A stretch of 64,000 nucleotides of DNA from the NCBI RefSeq assembly GCF_000004195.4, contig NC_030678.2, positions 89,564,904 through 89,628,903 of the forward strand. The letters run 5' to 3'. Position numbers and translations under genes: made by a program. Origin of the DNA: Xenopus tropicalis (taxonomy: Eukaryota; Chordata; Amphibia; Anura; Pipidae). Shown in pieces: positions 1 to 12,600 of the stretch. The notes under the pieces were generated by a model, which was given only the letters and a program-made list of their open reading frames with translations, was not told the DNA's origin and searched no databases. Each line of letters opens with the position of its first letter. Position 1 is the first letter of the stretch.

Positions 1-441
1 TTAACACAAAGTATGCAACATGCAGAGGGGCAAAAAAGTTGCAATTGCAATGATCAGAAAACATTTTCAAGACTTGATCTTAAAATCATTACATTTCTCA
101 AAAATTTGCCAATTTTAAAGACAGCAGATCAGATCTGCATGTGAACCTAATGTTCTTTAGTGAGAATATAATCACAGAAAATCTGGGGCAAAATTGTGTT
201 AAATTAAAGTGAAACAATTCCATGTTTTGGCCAAGAAAATGAATTGCTAAATTCTGTGAGGTTTTTAAAATGAAGAAAAACAAAACTGAGCTTTTTCTGT
301 ATCACATCCTGTTGTTACCAGCTTTCATTGTGCAAGTCACAACAAACACAGTTCTCGTACAATACAATTTAATCTTTAATGGCAACTGACGTTTTCGCGT
401 GTTGACTTGGGCAAAATTGGTGAGTTGATGGCAGCTAGTGT
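1..441 (-). other. maco1: maco1 3' UTR (partial, runs off left edge)
   Basis: The stop codon occupies 444-442 on the minus strand. No minus-strand AATAAA (tttatt on the plus strand) is visible in 1-441, so the 3' UTR and poly(A) site probably continue beyond the window. AT-rich, with no recognisable repeat. Confidence 0.7.
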
Positions 442-644
442 TCATTTCTTGAGTGGCTGGTAAACTGATGCATTGGGGTCCAGCCCTGATGAACTAGTCT
501 CCACAAACTTGGAAGAGTAATGTGGTGAGACTGGGCTTAGGGTACTTGTCCCTGCAGTGTATGCAATGCTGGGCATCACTGCCATTACTTCTGCAATCTT
601 CTGTTTGAGGTCTTTGATTTCTTGATCTTTCTGTAGAATTTGTC
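442..644 (-). CDS. maco1: maco1 coding exon 11 (C-terminus)
   Basis: 203 nt. The acceptor is preceded by an uninterrupted pyrimidine run (A run at 648-667 on the plus strand). Encodes the end of the coiled coil (QILQKDQEIKDLKQKIAEV) and a Ser/Thr/Pro-rich tail ending SVYQPLKK. Confidence 0.97.
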
Positions 645-3600
645 CTGAAAAAAAAAAAAAAAAAAAATTAAATTTGTGTACCCACATATATAAAACAATG
701 AAAAAAATCCATCTGGGTAAGGGCACAAAGGACAAGTGAATATTGTAAAGTCATATTGCAGGTATAGGACCTGCTTATCCAAAAAATAACAGGAGGGCCA
801 TCTCCTATAGGCTCAATTTTAATCAAATAATTCAGATGTTTACAAATGATTTGTTTTTTCTCTGTAGTAAAACAGGATCTTGTTCTTGGTAATTATAAAA
901 TCAGAGACATTGTGATAAAATACTAAGCAAATGTCTGTCTTTTATATATAAGAGAGGCATGCGAGTGAGAATGTTATTGGAAAATCTCTTACCTTGGGCA
1001 ATTTCAAGCTGCCTTTTTGCATCTCCAAGTGCAGAGAACAAATCTAACTTGATTCTGGTTTCTGCACTGAGGCTGTTTTCTAAGTGCTGTGTTTTATCCT
1101 GCATGGCTGAAAGTGCAGACATTAAAACTTCTGTATCCTTTTCATTTTCTTTGTACTTTCGTAGCTCCTGAAATGCACATTACCGAATAGGGTCAGAATA
1201 AAAAAAAGTCCACAAAAACAAGGGGAAATAAACCAAAACAGTTAAAGAAAACACCACCAGTGCATGCACATCAATAAAACAAAACAAAAAAAAAAAAAAA
1301 ACATCTTTGTATCTGTCAAAAAACAAACAGCATACACCTAAACATACAGCTAATTAAACTTAGGTATAGGATCTACTATTTCGGAGTTGCCTAGAATATG
1401 GAGCACCATACATTGATTCTTCTATTCGTTTTATGTGCACCTGGGCATTTTCCTAAGGAAACAAACACATTTATGTAGTCCCCCTTGAGACATTTTAAGC
1501 AGCATTTTTCATAGATCTTTATGACAATCATTGACTATCAAAGTAGTGGTTGTTTCCTCTGGAGAAAGGGTGTTGGTGAGTGGATAGCATTACAGAACAG
1601 ACAACAAGGATCTTTATCCACATAGAAAACAACAAAGAACAATAGGCCACCCCTTTAGACTTGAACAAAATTGTAACAAAATGCAACTGGTTATTCATGG
1701 TGAGGCTATGGAACAACACACCAGGTCATGCTGTGACAAATTCGTCCATTAATACCTTTACGAGTAGCTCAAAATATATAAATACATGGTATATGTAACT
1801 AGGTTCATGAGCAATTGTTGGATGGTGTTCTTCTGCTGTGGTTTATTAAAGGAACAGTAACATCAAAAAATTAAAGTGTTTTAAAGTAATTAAAATATAA
1901 TGTGCTGTTGCTCTGCAAAAAAATTGTGTTTTTGCTATAGAAAAGCTACTATATAAATAAGCTGCTGTGTAGCCATGGGGAAAGCCATTCAAGCTGGAAA
2001 AAAGGAGAAAAGGCACAGGTTACATAGCAGATAACTAGTAGAAAAGCCCCATATAATGGGGGGTTATCTGTTATCTGCTAAGTAACCTGTGCCTTTTCTC
2101 CTTTGAATGGCTGCCCCCATGGCTACACAGCAGCTTACTTATATAAACTATAGTAGTCTTTCTGAGGCAAACACACCAGTTGTAGCAATGCAGGGCAACA
2201 GTATATTATATTGTAATTAGTTTTATACACTTTCATTTTTTGGTGTTACTGTTCCTTTAACAAGATGATTCTTTGGGCACATTAATTTATTTTTTAAGGG
2301 TCTATTTTCCTTAATGGCGTAATTTAGCCATTAAAATGCTATGGGCCAGATATTTTGCCCTACCACATTTGACAGAAATTCTAAAATTATGTTTCAAAGG
2401 TAGTGTGTGCTTTTTAGGATATAGTTGGCTAAAAATGGCTCCACTGGTTCATGCTTGTGCAGAATCCAGCGGCACATACCACACAGCTGTACACAGCAGC
2501 TGCAAGCTGCATTCATCCACATTTATCAAAAATAATCATGAAGTGCCACAATAAAGAAACCATCTAGTGACAGGAAACTGCTCCACACACTGTTGCAGTC
2601 ACTACTCTAACAGAGAAAATGTACCACTTCAAAATGGTAATATCTTAGAGCCTGTTATAGAGTATTGTATAAACACTAAGAAAAATAAAAATGCTTACAT
2701 TACCTGTACTTTTATCTCAAACTCTCTTATCTGGTCTTCTTTTAATTTCATGTCAATAGATAACTTTTTACATTCACTCTCCAAATCTCTTATTCGATTC
2801 TTTAATGTTTCTGTACATTCACCTCTTCGTGAGCACATAAAAAAAAAAAAAAAAGGATTTATATATATGTCATTACTAAATTTAATATAAAAATATATTA
2901 TAAAATATAAGCCTCCGAGGGTACAATTTTACTTTCAATTCATGGGCAAAGTCTCTGCAACAAATTTAAAGAAAAAAAATGGAACTAGTGTTCCAATGCA
3001 TCAATACATACACAGTCCATGGTAACATCTACATTTCTCTATGCACAGCTATGTAACTTTTTGTGTTATTTTATAACAAGTTACTAAACTCTAAAGTAAA
3101 ACTACAGTTGAAGCTCAACCTTTTCTTGCATAAAAAGACTTTTGCAAAAAATACCATGCCCTCAAATCTAAGGAGACATGCAGATATATGCCTGCATATC
3201 TATGCAGATTACTACAGAACACCATTAATAAATACAGAACACAATACATTATAAGCAAACACACATAGGCTAAAGTGTGATATTAGTGTGGTGCAATTCA
3301 CACCTGTTGGCTGCTGCAAAAGCTACTGCCCTTGCTGCTGTAGCTTCTTCTAATTTTTTCCTTTTCTTTTCTTCCAGAAGCTGTTTTTCTACAAAGGCCC
3401 GAGCTTCTTGTTCAGCCTTCAGCTTCTTCTCCAGTTGACTGATCGTCTGCTTGTCTTTCTGTTTCATTTGGACAGCATTGTGTAATCTAAATAAATAAGA
3501 CAGAGACTAGTCAATATTGACATACAACTGTGATTCAAAATGCAACAAAAATTAACTGACAAAAGACTGCATCAATTTCTAAACAATAAAACAATAGATG

Positions 3601-6600
3601 CCCAAATTGCAAAGAAATTCACAAAAGCAGGTGTAATTAGCAGATGGTTCATAATAAAAAACACAAATCTTTTTTTGTGTGTTATGTTTTCATAAACATA
3701 ATGCTTAAATTGGATAATTTGCACATATAATTAAATGGACACATAAATCCTGTGAATAATAAATGTTCTATGAATTTTCTGGGCGAATGAGAAGGTACAG
3801 AGCTTCTTCCATCAATTCTGAATGAAATCTGGAAGGACCAGGAGTTTCCACACACCAATGCTTTCTACCCTTACCAGGGCAGAGCTACATGTGGTGCTTC
3901 TCACTGATGTACATGGGAAGTGACCTTCACCAAGTATTTGGCCTTTTGGCAGGTTTCTCATCTGGTGCACCCTAAATTAATGCTGTATTAAATATCTTAC
4001 AGCAATGGGAGGGCTGCTTAAGGAGAGTTTTTATAGAAAGCAGTATTGCCTTAAAGCAGAGATCCAACCAGTGGCTCATGAGCAACATGTTGCTTACCAA
4101 CCCCCTTGGATGTTGCTCTCAGTGGGGGTCATTTATCAACACTGGGCAAATTTACCCATGGGCAGTAACCAATCAAATTGCATTCATTGTTCTACTTGCA
4201 GCTGGCTGAAAAAAGCCAATCCCTGATTGGTTGCTATGGGTCACTGCCCATGAGCAAATTTGCCCATTGGTGATAAATGAGCCCCAGTGTTCCCAAACCA
4301 GGTAGTTATCTTTGACATATTGTTGCTCTCTTTTTATATTTGACTGTGGCCCACAAGTGAGAAAGGTTGGGGATCCCTGCCGTAAAGGTTCATTAACCCA
4401 CAAAAGCAGAATAATGCTTAAGGGCGAAGACACATGGGCGATTAGTCGCCACGACTTTTAATTAACCCAGGCGTGGTGACTTTTTGGCCATAGAGTATAA
4501 CTGCATCACTGCAAAAACTTGTGTGCACATTTTCATCGTGCAAAAAAAAAAAAAAAGTTGCAGCGACTAATCGCCCCGTGTGTCTTCACCCTAAAAGTCT
4601 CTGAACTAGAATTTAGACCACGTAGAAAAAGCAGAGCGGAAAAATCCAAAACACCAAAAACTATTTTATCATGGAAAGTAAGTTATAAGTAAAAGAAACT
4701 TACTTATTTTGTAACAGCTCATTTTCCTGTCTCAGTTGCCCTATTTCGGTTCGAATCCCCCGCTCTGTGCTAGTTAGTAAACCAATCTGACTTCGGAGAT
4801 CTTGTTCAACCTGCCTGCTCCCTTGCAGATCTGCTTTTAATTTCTTAACATCTTGTTCCAGCCTGGAAAATAAAAGACAATTCAGTAAAAGAAAAAAACC
4901 TTAATTCAGTGGGACAAATTGCACAAAATCTCTCAGCGATTATTATGTACTTTGAACATACACACAAGTAGCTGTAATTACTGACTCAGTCCCTGGCAGA
5001 ATGGCACAGTTGCACAAAGGCAGGCTAATAGCACACACATTGTGTTCTCCACCAGCCTAGAAGGTGATGCATGTGCCATTATCTTAAAGCTAGCCATACA
5101 TTAGATGATCCACTCGTTTGGGTACATGCCCGCCTAAGGTGGGAGATACCGGGCTGATCTGATCGTTTCAACCTTTCATTGCATGATGTACCACTAAAAT
5201 GTTGCAGCTCATATCCAGACATTACTTTAATCCCCACAATAACTTGCACAGTGAAATTATCATTTTTTACATGTCTGTTAATTCAAGGACATTAATGACA
5301 TTGTGGAAAGAGTCCATGCAGTCAGGACCAAAAGTGGAATGAATGACAGAGCATAAAGATATTGTAGTCAATATCAATTTACACTAAAAACAGTGTACAA
5401 TGGAATGGTGCTGTTTCACCATACAAAAAAATATTGTTTTTCCCCAATGTGAAATGTGAATTTATATATAAGGTCAGTAAAGAGTCAGTAGCATGTTCGG
5501 TGTAAATGTAATTGCAATTAAAAAAATTCTTAAAAATTATTAACACTACTGGTTCTGATTCAATCAATGCAGCAAAAGTCAATATTGCATGCTGCTTTAT
5601 AACTCTGATAATTAGCTGGTTCCTCCTATATTGTTTAAAGAGTCAGAACTACCACGGCAGAGCATAGAAAAAGATATAACTTACACTGAAAACAGTAACT
5701 TTTTAATGATCATTTAATAAATGCAGTTTTATCTTCCCCTTTACAGTAGCAACTTAATGAACCAAGTTACTGACTCTCTATACCATAGGTGTCAGACACA
5801 AGGCCCGCGGGCCAAATCCGGCCCGCCAGGCCTTGCAATGTGGCCCGCACCGATCTCGCCGGCCGTACTTGCTATCTATTACGCATGCGCATAGAATCTA
5901 TGCACATGCGTATTAGATAGCAAGTACGTCCGGCTATGGCATAGTAGAATCATCAATGGCATAGCCGGCCGTACTTGCAATCTATTACGCATGCGCATAG
6001 AATCTATGCGCATGCGTATTAGATAGCAAGTACGGCCGGCCATAGTAGAATCATTATATGGCATAGCCGGCCGTACTTGCTATCTATTACGCATGCGCAT
6101 AGATTCTATGCGCATGCGTAATAGATAGCAAGTACGGACGGATCACAAGCCACAAGTCAGGAAAGATTCAGGAGGCGAGTTGTGTTAAAAAAAACACAGG
6201 AGAGCGTATGGCCGTATGCTAAAAAGTACACAGCTTGTGCTAAAAAGTACACAGGAGAGGGTGTGCTAAAAAATACAAAGGAGAGTGTGTGCTAAAAAGT
6301 ACACAGGAGAGGGTGTGCTAAAAAATACAAAGGAGAGTGTGTGCTAAAAAGTACACAGGAGAGGGTGTGCTAAAAAGTACACAGGAGAGGGTGTGCTAAA
6401 AAATACAAAGGAGAGTGTGTGCTAAAAAGTACACAGGAGAGGGTGTGCTAAAAAATACAAAGGAGAGGGTGTGCTAAAAAGTACACAGGAGAGGGTGTGC
6501 TAAAAAATACACAGGAGAGGGTGTGCTAAAAAATACAAAGGAGAGCGTGTGCTAAAAAGTACACAGGAGAGGGTGTGCTAAAAAATACAAAGGAGAGCGT

Positions 6601-9600
6601 GTGCTAAGAAATACAAAGGAGAGCGTGTGCTAAAAAGTACACAGGAGAGCGTGTGCTAAAAAGTACACAGGAGAGCGTGTGCTAAAAAGTACACAGGAGA
6701 GCGTGTGCTAAGAAATACAAAGGAGAGCGTGTGCTAAGAAATACAAAGGAGAGCGTGTGCTAAAAAGTACACAGGAGAGGGTGTGCTAAAAAATACAAAG
6801 GAGAGCGTGTGCTAAGAAATACAAAGGAGAGCGTGTGCTAAAAAGTACACAGGAGAGCGTGTGCTAAAAAGTACACAGGAGAGCGTGTGCTAAAAAGTAC
6901 ACAGGAGAGCGTGTGCTAAAAAGTACACAGGAGAGCGTGTGCTAAAAAGTACACAGGAGAGCGTGTGCTAAGAAATACAAAGGAGAGCGTGTGCTAAGAA
7001 ATACAAAGGAGAGCGTGTGCTAAAAAGTACACAGGAGAGCGTGTGCTAAAAAGTACACAGGAGAGCGTGTGCTAAAAAGTACACAGGAGAGCGTGTGCTA
7101 AAAAGTACACAGGAGAGCGTGTGCTAAGAAATACAAAGGAGAGCGTGTGCTAAAAAGTACACAGGAGAGGGTGTGCTAAAAAATACAAAGGAGAGCGTGT
7201 GCTAAGAAATACAAAGGAGAGTGTGTGCTAAAAAGTACACAGGAGAGCGTGTGCTAAAAAGTACACAGGAGAGCGTGTGCTAAAAAATACACAGCAGAAG
7301 CTGCCAGTTCCTGGCATAAAGTGCAGGCATAAAAATCAGAATCTGCTATCTGTTGGTTGGTTGTTAACAGCACTGTTAAGGAAAAGATTGTTCCACTCAT
7401 TTTAAATTCCCATTTCTGGTTAACGTTGTCAGTTTATGACTGTTCATTAAACCATTCGGCCCGCGATTTAGGCTGGATTTTAGATTTTGGCCCCTTCTCT
7501 GATTGAGTTCGACACCCCTGCTCTATACTGTTACAACAATACATTAGTTGATGAATTTCTTCACAGCAGCACAGTTCCTGAGCACAGTTACCGACTTTTG
7601 TCAGACTGCTAAACTTTGGTAATTTTAGTTGCTGGCATTTCTTTGATGCCGATGAGAAATAAATTAACTACTGTATCAATTTTTAACAGTTTGAGTCAAC
7701 AACCTAGTATACTGAGCAGAGAGAGGAAAATAAAACTACAGTGGCTAAACTTAAATGTTAGAAAAACAATACAAAGAAAAAGAAAGAAAAGCTATTTCTA
7801 GTGCAATAAACAATATGTTTAACAAAAGGTGCCTCCAGTATGTGTTTGTCCTTTCAAATAAAATAAAATCTGAGATGGAAAATAATGAAAAAAACAAATA
7901 GAGCTCGGCTTCTATAAGTAGGAACGCACCAAACTCAGGATTAGCCTGAAACACTATGGCCATTCACTCTGAACAGCGATTCACATCTACTCAAATGGTT
8001 AGCAAAACATTGGGCCCTGGGACAAGATTAAAAGGATGTGTACTTGAGTAGAAAAGTGGCTACAAGAGTGTTGTAAATATAGTAGCACTATGTTCAGTAC
8101 AAGCGGTTTTATTTAAGTCCAATCGGTGGGATTTTTACTGCCCACAGTTGTCTCAAGGGTTCCATAGATTTCTTTGTATGACATAAAACAAATCCTAGGC
8201 ACTGAACATGTAGTATGAATGACAAAATATTCACTACATATTAAAAAAAAAAAAAAGTCACAGTACTTTAAAGTATAGAACAGCACTGTCCAACTGTAGG
8301 CCCCTCCAAAGTTACAGTATGCACAATAATGCTCCCTCCACAGGCAAAAATTTGGACATCAATGGTCACAACTTTATTTTATCATTTACCAAGCAACACT
8401 TATAATAGAGCACAATTCCCAAGTTTTATTCAATGGCAGAACTTGTATTTATGCCAAATGCAGTCACAACAATTATCAACACTTTTCTGCAGACCACTTA
8501 TGGGAAACAAAGGATTAGCCTAGCTGTTAATGAGACCAGCAGTAATGAGCAAAATTTTTCACCAGGCATGGATTTGTGGCAAATTTCTGCGTTTCGCCAT
8601 TGGCAGATTGTTTCACGAAATGGGTGCAAAAATTTGCAATGGAAAATGCGATGCACGGCAAAAACAAATTGCACGTGTTAAAATAAAATTGTCGCGTGCA
8701 TCATTTTACATGTTTCGCTGAAACGGGACAGATTTAGAAATAGAATGTCCCCAGACAAAGCGCTATGTCAGGTGAAAATTCAAGTTGTTTTTTCTTGGAT
8801 ATTACAATGAGTCTATAGGCTCCCGATAACTAAGAAAGTTACAGGTTTAAACAGGTTTTTAACCAACAAAAGAACACTTTGAACCTAAAACAGCCTTATT
8901 TATCCATCATTTAAAAAGGCATAACAAGTAAAAAGCTATACATAAAGCATGTATTTTTATAATTCGTCTTACAATATATGAAAGCCTATATACCGGGAGT
9001 ACCAATTTAAGAGTTCAAGCTTTCAAGAGGTGCCCTGCCCAAGAAACTGCAGGGGAACCCTGGAAGCACAAGAATAATGGGAATGCCACACTTTATAGAA
9101 AAGTAAAAGGTTAGTGAAACTGGTTATATGCCTGTGATGCCTATTAAATAAAGGTTTAGTTTATGGAACTATCCAGCTGGCTATATCTGTTCAAACAACT
9201 TTACAAATACAAGCTATTTAAATGCAGATAATATTAGCAAGGTGATTTAAACAGCCACAATTGAAGTTTCCCATGCATTCCAGTTTCTCCTGCAGCTGAT
9301 TTTGTGAGCAAAAAACTAAACCTGGTATGCGGTGTCTGGCAGAAAAAGCAGAATAGGAGTGCCTGACTAATCAAGCATTTGAATAACGGATATAAAAGGG
9401 TGTTGCCATAGTTACACAGTGTTAGATTTTGGGATTTGAGAAGTTACAAATTTTAGATGTTTGTCAAAAATACTCAGGTTTCATATTGTCCGTATACCTA
9501 CTGTATCATATAGGTGTGCCTAAAAATGCCTATATATGCATATGCATTTTCCGATTTGAATAAAGGCGGCTTTACTGCTTGTAGAAACAAAATTAAGGGG

Positions 9601-12600
9601 TTATACACACTTTTGTGCATTTGACATTTTGAGTGCACTGGGCACGTTGCAGACACTTTCCAAGATGGGGAGCTCCCGTGATAAGTTTGAATCTTGGATC
9701 ATTGTTGCTATTGAGATGCTGAAACTTAAGGCTGGTGCAGTAAGTACACTATATAAATATAGCCATATTCATTTTTAGGGTTTGGTTCTCCTTTAAGGTA
9801 TAGTGATCCAAATGATGGAAAGACCCATGGCCAAGAATTCAGGATATTAGACCCCCTACCTGGACATATGCACAGGCATTCAGGAAATCACTAGCACAAA
9901 CCTTGATATCCAGATGTGGTTGGTGCCCATAATTTGAATAAAAGCATTATAAAGGAGAATTAAAGCAAAAAAATGTTGTTTTCATTTACTTAACTTACTT
10001 TTATCTGCTCTATAAAAGTTTTGAGCCGTCAAAAAAAAATTGTCTACAGCTAATTCCCATCTTTTGATATTGATATGCCACCTTCTGTGCACCATTGGAA
10101 CTGTGTGTGCTCACTACACCCTGGGCTGATAACTGGGAAACAAATCTTGAGAGATTAAAATGATCAAAATGATCAAATGATCAAAAAATGAGGACCAAGT
10201 GAGGTTAAATCTGCCACAGAGTAGCTGATGCTACTATGATTATTAATTAATGTTGCAGAATGCAATAGTTTTGTGCTGCCTTGTAAGGACAATCTGGATT
10301 ATATATCAGACTTATACAGTGAATTCTATCTATTATACAGGGTTTATTTCCCTAAACTTGCCTAAGACAAGTCCCTAAACTCAGGTGTATACAGCAGCCA
10401 ACAGCATGTGCACTGAACCAGCAGAAAAAGGGGGTATTTAGAGGTACAAATCTTTAATGCTAAAGGTCTGTGGTGGCCTTAGGCTAGAGATTTTCTACCC
10501 AATATTTTAGGCTTCTTTATCAGCCCAACTACTAGGAGCTTTAGTCCTCCTTAAAATTTGATTCAAAAACGCTTGGACTGGGATTCAAGATAAGCCCTGA
10601 CATTTCAGGTACACAGAGGCCAAAACTGCCCCAGAATGCATAGATTCTGCGTGCCATCTACTTTGTTTTCTGTATACTTACAGCAAAACACTTTGGACAA
10701 ACATTTACGCAGTAATATTAGGAATCATCAGGTTTACCAAAATGAGTGAATTTTAACCAACATCTAATCTTGAATATGGTTGGGAATTTTCATGCAGTGC
10801 CATATTTTCAATACAGCCATGAGGGCCAATGCCTATAGTGGTGGCACTTGGATACCTACAAATGGAAAAAAGAAAGCCTAACATACATAATTCCACCAGC
10901 CTGCTAAAGTCAGCAATGGAGCTGAGGGGTGAATACCACTGTAGGCACTGTTCAACTAGGGTTTTGAACCAGACTTTTAAAATCAGTTGACTTATTAAAA
11001 AAAAAAAAAAAAAAAAAAACTTGATTCCCATATGTAATAAAAGACACTTAGGGGTTTATTTATTTATCATGCTGTGTAAAATGTGGAATGAAGGATTAAC
11101 GGTGATGTTGCCCAGGGCAACCAATCAGCAATTAGATTTCAAGTTAGAAAACCAAAGCAAAGCATCTGACTGGATGCTATGAGCAACATCACGGTAAAGT
11201 TTTACTCCACTTTTTACACAGCATGATAAATATACCCTTGAGTGTGCCCAGGAGTAGTAAAGTATGGCAAACCAATAAGATGTTTGCTTTTAAACAGCTT
11301 ACCAGTAAATTCTAGCTGCTGATTGGTTGCTGCTCCTGGGTAAACTTAGTGCTTCTTATTAAATAACCCCACAAAAGTTTAAAGGGGCTATTAGCCCTTT
11401 ATTCAGCATGAATTCAGTAAATAGGGCTTGAGATAAACAGACTATGCATATCATTATATTTTTCACAAAAAATAAAAATCTATGGTTTTTGTTGTCCCCT
11501 TAGCTAAACAGGTCAAACTAGGAAACTAAACTATTCTATTTTGGTCCTTGTGAGGTAGATAAATTAGGTTACCAGGAAAGGGACAATGCCCAGAATTATG
11601 GACTCCTGCTAACAGGTTACAACCAATAGTAATGGGAGGGGGTATACTGGGAGCGAGTATACTGGTAAACTACCTACCCACCAAGCACCAAATATGGAGT
11701 CGCTTGAACTTTCCCATTTAGCTCAAGAAATAACAAACTTCCGATTTCTGGGGATTAAAATAACAGACAACTAGTAAGTGCTTTAATCATTAAGCTACTG
11801 TTGAACAAGAGGGTATTCTTATACAGCTCCTTTGGCATTTAGGCAATATTGTCTGTGAAGGAATTAGACAATTAGACAATTTTCTTTTTTAAACATTTTA
11901 ACATGACTTAAAAGGGGTGGTTCACCTTTAGGATAACTTTTAGTATTTTATAGAATGTACTATTCATAGTAACGTAACAATTGGTTTTCATTATTATTAA
12001 TTTATTTTTTTATTTTTTTTAATAGTTTTTGAATTATTTGCTTTCATTATCTGCATCTTTTCAGCTGTCACATGGGGGTCACCCTGCTAGCCAAAAACCA
12101 TTTGCTCTTTGTGTCTATAAGTTTGTTATTTTTTATTAATAATCTTTCTAATTTAGCCCATCTTCTATTCATATTCCAGTGTCTCATTCCCACCACCTGG
12201 TTGCTAAGGTAAACAAGACCCTAGCAATCAGATAGCTCCTGAAATTCTAAACTGGGGAGCTGCTAAAAAAGACCAAACAAAAAAAAAACTGAAAAACTAC
12301 ATTAAAAAAAATGAAAAAATTTCAAATTGTCTTAGAATATCAATTTCTACATCATACTAAAAAGTTTATTTAAAGGTGAACAACCCCTTTAAATAAGTTA
12401 CTGTTGTGCAGTTTTCCGTATCCAAATACGTATACATTATTTCCATAAACTCAAATTTTAAAATGACATGTTGTTTCATTTGCTTTGCTAAGCTCTGATA
12501 ATTGTGTTAAAGGGGACCTGTCACCCAGACATAAAAAGCCGCAGGCATAGAGTTGGGGTAGTCAATTACTTTCACTTTCCATTCAGCACTTCCTAGATGT

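Larger units (their letters stand above)
5784..7520. mobile_element. Non-autonomous hAT element carrying a minisatellite
   Basis: Perfect 8-bp target duplications CTCTATAC at 5776-5783 and 7521-7528. Terminal inverted repeats CATAGGTGTCAGACAC and GAGTTCGACACCCCTG. Sub-terminal sequence is rich in ggcccgcgggcc. The inside holds three near-perfect palindromes of about 75 bp (5859-6140) and a tandem array of about 26-bp units (about 6180-7294). No transposase frame is present. It lies in maco1 intron 6. Confidence 0.88.

Noticed and set aside
6180..7294. CRISPR-like appearance of regularly spaced repeats
   Set aside because: Units are directly tandem with no unique spacers, and the region is inside a vertebrate transposon. 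It is a minisatellite.
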